Shown here one piece after another: positions 60,410 to 64,000 of a stretch of DNA of 64,000 bases. The notes below the pieces were generated by a model. It was not told the origin of the DNA, made no database searches, and saw only the letters and a list, made by a program, of their open reading frames with translations. The translations under genes were made by a program, and so were the position numbers. Position 1 is the stretch's first letter; every line of letters begins with the position of its first letter. Source of the DNA: Trichoplusia ni (lineage: Eukaryota > Arthropoda > Insecta > Lepidoptera > Noctuidae); the NCBI RefSeq assembly GCF_003590095.1, contig NC_039481.1, positions 248,001 through 312,000 of the forward strand. Direction: 5' to 3'.

Positions 60410-62200
60410 CATTCATTCATCATTAAAGTCCTATGTCCCCTAGATGGGGCAGAGGGCGTCCACAGAGGTTCTCCATCTCGATCTGTCTTGAGCTTCATGC
60501 TTCATCTCGCTCCACGTCATACCGATGCTCGCCGCTTCAGCCATTACAGTGCGACGCCAGGTTTGACGAGGACGGCCACGCTTCCTCTTCCCTTGAGGAT
60601 TCCAATCCAAGGCTTGCTTGGGAATGTGGTCGGGATCCCTTCGGAGTGTGTGGCCAATCCAACCCCATTTGCGGCGTTTAATCTGCCGATCAATGGGGCT
60701 TTCGCGGCATTTCTCCAACAGTTCTGAGTTGGAGATGGTCTCGGGCCAGTAAATTCCGAGAATGCGGCGCAAACATCGGTTGACGAAGACCTGGATTTGG
60801 CGTGAGATGTCTTTTGTGACCTTCCACGTCTCGCACCCGTAAAGCAGTACGGCTTTGACATTGGACCCGAAGATTTTGAGCTTGATCCTTCGGGTCAGTT
60901 TTCGTGACTGCCAAACAGGTCTCAACTGCGCGAAAGTAGCTCGGGCTTTGGCGATCCGTGAGGCGATGTCCTCCTCACATCCCCCCGTTTCCGACACGAC
61001 GCTCCCGAGGTAAGTAAATTGGTGGACGCGTTCCACCACCTCTGTGCCAATCAGCAACGGTGAGTTGTTCTTCACATCAGATCGCATTTCTTTGGTTTTC
61101 CGGGTATTTATCTTCAATCCTGTCTTTGCTGCTTCCTGCCGTAGATCGTCTAACTTTGCTTGCATGTCGGCGTGGGTGTGACTCAGCAGGCAGAGATCGT
61201 CGGCATAGTCCAAATCCTCTTAGATATTGGATAATCCCCATTCTATCCCGCGGCGCCGTTTATCTGTGATGCGAAGCATTATCCCGTCAAGGACGACCAG
61301 GAAAAGAAGAGGCGATAGGAGGCAGCCTTGGCGGACACCTGCATGCACTGTAATGTCCTCCGAAATGAGGCCGTCGTGAGTAACTCTGCAGGAATATTTT
61401 CTATAAATACTCTCCAACAAGCGCACAATCTTCGGAGGCACCCCGATGTTCAGTAGACGAGACCAGATGCTTGACCACTTCAGCGTATCAAAGGCTTTTT
61501 CGAAGTCAACAAATGTGAGATAAATCTCTCTCTGCCATTCTGATGCCTGTTCTAGTGTGATACGCAGAGTGTTGATCTGGTCTGTACAAGAGCGATTTGA
61601 CCGGAAACCAGCCTGCTCCCTGCGGAGGAGAGGATCTACAGCCTTTAGCAACCTGCCCAGGATGATCTTGCAGAAAACTTTGGCGGGGATTGAGAGCAAT
61701 GTAATACCTCTCCAGTTGTCACACTCACTAAGATCTCCTTTCTTTGGTACTGTTATAATAACACCTTTGTTCCAATCATCCGGGAGCTCTTCTGAAGTCC
61801 AAATCCTCTCGATTAGAGGCGTCAGAACATTGACTGCGGAGGACAAGTCTGCTTGTAGCATTTCCGCTGTGATCAAGTCAAGCCCTGGCGCCTTGCCGGT
61901 CTTCAGAGAGAGGACTGCTTTTGCCACCTCTGATGGTGATGGTGGTTCCGTATCAATGTCGAGTAGTTGAGGTTGTGGGGAACTAACATTTATCGCGTCA
62001 GGTGTCGATGTTGCAGATAAGCGGAAGACTTCCTCAAAGTGTTCACGCCAACGCAGCAGCTGCCCTTCTGATGTCACAACAAGCTGACCATCTTTGGATT
62101 TTATGGGTTTCCTCTTCCTAGCCCTATTGTTCCCAGCCAAGGACTTTGTTGCGCTGTAAAGTTCCTTCAAATTCCCAGTATTAGCAGCTTGTTGCTGTTA
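60410..62200 (-). mobile_element. Non-LTR retrotransposon with interrupted reverse transcriptase ORF
   Basis: A single - strand frame spans 62170 to 60440 but is cut by TAA at 61220-61222. Before the stop: KTGKAPGLDLITAEML, NWRGITLLSIPAKVF, FRSNRSCTDQI, VDFEKAFDTL and VRQGCLLSPLLF. These are RT blocks 1-4. Shortly after it come the catalytic YADD, then FTYLGSVVSETGGCEEDI and YGCETWKVTK. The Arg/Trp-rich C-terminus ends RSRWRTSVDALCPI. The upstream endonuclease is missing, so it is 5'-truncated near 62200. The 3' end is at ATGATGAATGAATGA (about 60410). It looks RTE- or Nimb-like; the clade is tentative. Not functional as it stands. Confidence 0.8.
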
Positions 62201-62215
62201 TCTGCTCAGATATAA

Positions 62216-62345
62216 ACGAGTTAATGAATTGAAATGAAACGGTCACGGGCAGACTGCCCGTGACCATGATACCTGCAATGGTTTCGAAACATCGGGAACT
62301 AAAATCTAAAATTAAACCGCGAAAAAATCCGTAAAAGTAGTTTCA
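62216..62345. repeat. Interspersed repeat with a perfect palindrome
   Basis: GGTCACGGGCAG and its exact complement around one nucleotide (62241-62265) are followed by GGTTTCGAAACATCGGGAAC and an A-rich segment with AAACCGCG. I recall this composition from dispersed lepidopteran repeats. It adjoins the truncated end of the retrotransposon. Confidence 0.5.
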
Positions 62346-62544
62346 TTTCAATGTCTAACATTCGCGTAAACCTAAGAAACCACTTTGAGTTAATGAATGT
62401 TTAGTTATTAATGGTAACTTGTAGCGAATGGAACTTATTGACATTTGAAATTGTTCAGAAGTATTTGGTCACCTTGCCTGCTACGATATATCTGATGGTG
62501 ACTGTACCTACTTCTGTTATGTAGTATATAGTTATGATGTAAGA

Positions 62545-62720
62545 GTGTTTATTCCTCTTTCACGCAAATACCACCGAACGGATGTAGACGAAACTTGGAA
62601 CACAGTTAATAGCCATGATTAACACAGAGGATTGTTTTCATCCCGATTTTATAGTTCCGTGGGATCATTTTCAATTTGAATCGTGTGAGGTGCCGGCTCG
62701 CGGGAAATTGCTAGTTTAAG
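62545..62720 (+). repeat. Interspersed repeat
   Basis: CCTCTTTCACGCAAATACCA, ACGGATGTAGACGAAACTTG, GATTAACACAGAGGATTG and CATCCCGATTTTATAGTTCC occur in the order I remember for a dispersed lepidopteran element. Non-coding. Confidence 0.5.
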
Positions 62721-63934
62721 AATATAATTAAACTGTGTGTTAAAAATATATAATGTGTGAACTATAAAAGAAAGGTCAGTTTACGATATTAAAAACAGTT
62801 GAGCGCACACATTACTTAACTATAACATGCCGACCACGCTGAGTTATGGGTCAGGTTCAAACTCATTATTTGGGTAGCCCGCCCGCCGCAGTGTACCTAC
62901 TACATCATCTGTTAAGGGTCGAGAATTATTCACATGAAAATATTTGTTTAAAATACAGCTGGTTGTAATTATTATAAACAGCTTTGTATAGAAGAAGGTT
63001 TTACATAGGGTCGTAATGATCAGTTCATTACAGGGTGACGGGTAATGTAGGCAAGGCGCCATCGCGCCAGCTGTGCGGTGCGGTGGCTTTCGCCGCGACT
63101 GTTTACGACGGCCTGCACAGATAGCCACGTCGCTTGTTTTATTATAGCCGTATATACTTAACACTATATACCTCGCTGTACATATAGATGTGTTGATGAC
63201 TTTTATAATCAATTTATATAGTTGTAGATGTTTATTGGTACCTAAGTTTCTAGTTCCTAGCCTTAAGAACCCTATAGATACCTACATTCAAAAGGGACGT
63301 TTAGATCATCATTGTAGTTTGTTAAGAGCTTAACTAAACCATTTATGTAAATATAGTATCTAATCTGAGAAAATAAAACATCTTGTGATGAATATTTTAA
63401 GTTCAATGTCGAACAGGTAAAGAGTAGATAGGTACCCCACACGACAGTTGAATGCCAAAGTAATGCGTTTATCCAGGTCTTTGCAAGGAATTGTGATACA
63501 TACGAGCGTGAACTTTGCTATGCGCCGTAAATGCTCTACACAAGCATATTATGTAAATACGCATCACGAGCTCATCGCAGCTGACATTATTTATAGCTAG
63601 GTATGATGGAGGTCCGTCTAGAGAATACCAATAGCAGTGCAACTCTGAAAGGCATTGATCGTCGGCAGGAATTCCATTACGTGTGCACTATAAACATTCG
63701 CAGGAGGTCGGCAGGCGGCCTCCACCTCGCGGGAAATAAAAGTTTTACCATTCGAAGCCGCGGCTTTAATATCTGGAATTGATCGTGTGCCGTGGACGCG
63801 GCGCGACGCAACTATATTATATTTTATTGGTAGTGCAATAAAACTGCTTCGCTGAACATTAGCGTTGTAAGAATTCATAGCGGATCGAGCGCTCTGTCTA
63901 ACGGAATAACAGCTCCAATCTCTAAGTTAAACGT
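62721..63934. other. Intergenic or 3' UTR of the partial gene on the right
   Basis: No coding feature seen. It may include the 3' UTR of the - strand gene ending at 63935. Confidence 0.35.
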
Positions 63935-64000
63935 TTATTCAAAAGATAGTTCCTCGTCCCGCGGGTCGCGCGGCGGCGCTCGCGACTCGCTGAACTCCGC
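63935..64000 (-). CDS. Probable C-terminal exon of a gene running off the window
   Basis: The - strand is open from the window edge and stops with TAA at 63935-63937, reading AEFSESRAPPRDPRDEELSF-E. The exon part is strongly GC-rich and turns AT-rich right at the stop, as for the other genes here. AATAAA overlaps the stop codon. With 21 residues the family cannot be named. Confidence 0.4.
   Translation of the reverse strand, partial: AEFSESRAPPRDPRDEELSFE

Overview
This window looks like part of a lepidopteran (moth or butterfly) nuclear genome. The DNA is AT-rich, with short, often very GC-rich exons split by GT-AG introns. It also carries repeats I associate with Lepidoptera: a tRNA-derived SINE with an ATTT tail, fragments of 'ggagagagatca' repeats, Harbinger-type MITEs with TAA target duplications, and 5'-truncated non-LTR retrotransposons. 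Exon models were built by hand from splice signals, reading-frame continuity and remembered family motifs. No database search was run.

Layout. (1) 1-8 kb: a three-exon gene for a small secreted protein (117 aa, + strand, 1814-2662) with a TATA box close to its start codon, then about 5 kb of non-coding DNA ending in a retrotransposon remnant. (2) 8.4-11.7 kb, - strand: a complete ten-exon pickpocket-type DEG/ENaC channel gene (about 542 aa). (3) 15.0-21.9 kb, - strand: a four-exon gene for a cysteine-rich membrane-anchored or GPI-type protein (about 200 aa) with two CCC triplets and a 5.9 kb intron. (4) 22-38 kb: a gene-poor stretch with only short unassigned ORFs, hairpins and SINE fragments.

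(5) 38.2-46.0 kb, - strand: nucleoporin Nup133, 21 exons, 1134 aa. (6) 46.6-58.8 kb, + strand: the condensin ATPase SMC2, 22 exons, 1172 aa. These two genes are head to head with 642 bp between start codons, so they probably share a bidirectional promoter. Nup133 belongs to the Nup107-160 nuclear-pore scaffold and SMC2 to condensin, so both are housekeeping genes tied to nuclear and chromosome organisation. (7) 58.8-64 kb: transposon-rich DNA, including a - strand reverse transcriptase ORF broken by one in-frame stop, and at the right edge the likely C-terminal exon of another - strand gene.

The most unusual structure is in SMC2. A 95-bp tandem array duplicates the 3' splice site and first part of exon 10, giving six near-identical acceptors in a row; only the last leads into the correct open frame. 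SMC2 introns are also heavily invaded: a Harbinger-like element with a retrotransposon nested in it, two or three MITEs, a SINE with an internal duplication, and retrotransposon fragments. I saw no CRISPR array, no convincing stand-alone tRNA or rRNA gene, and no clear new multi-gene system.
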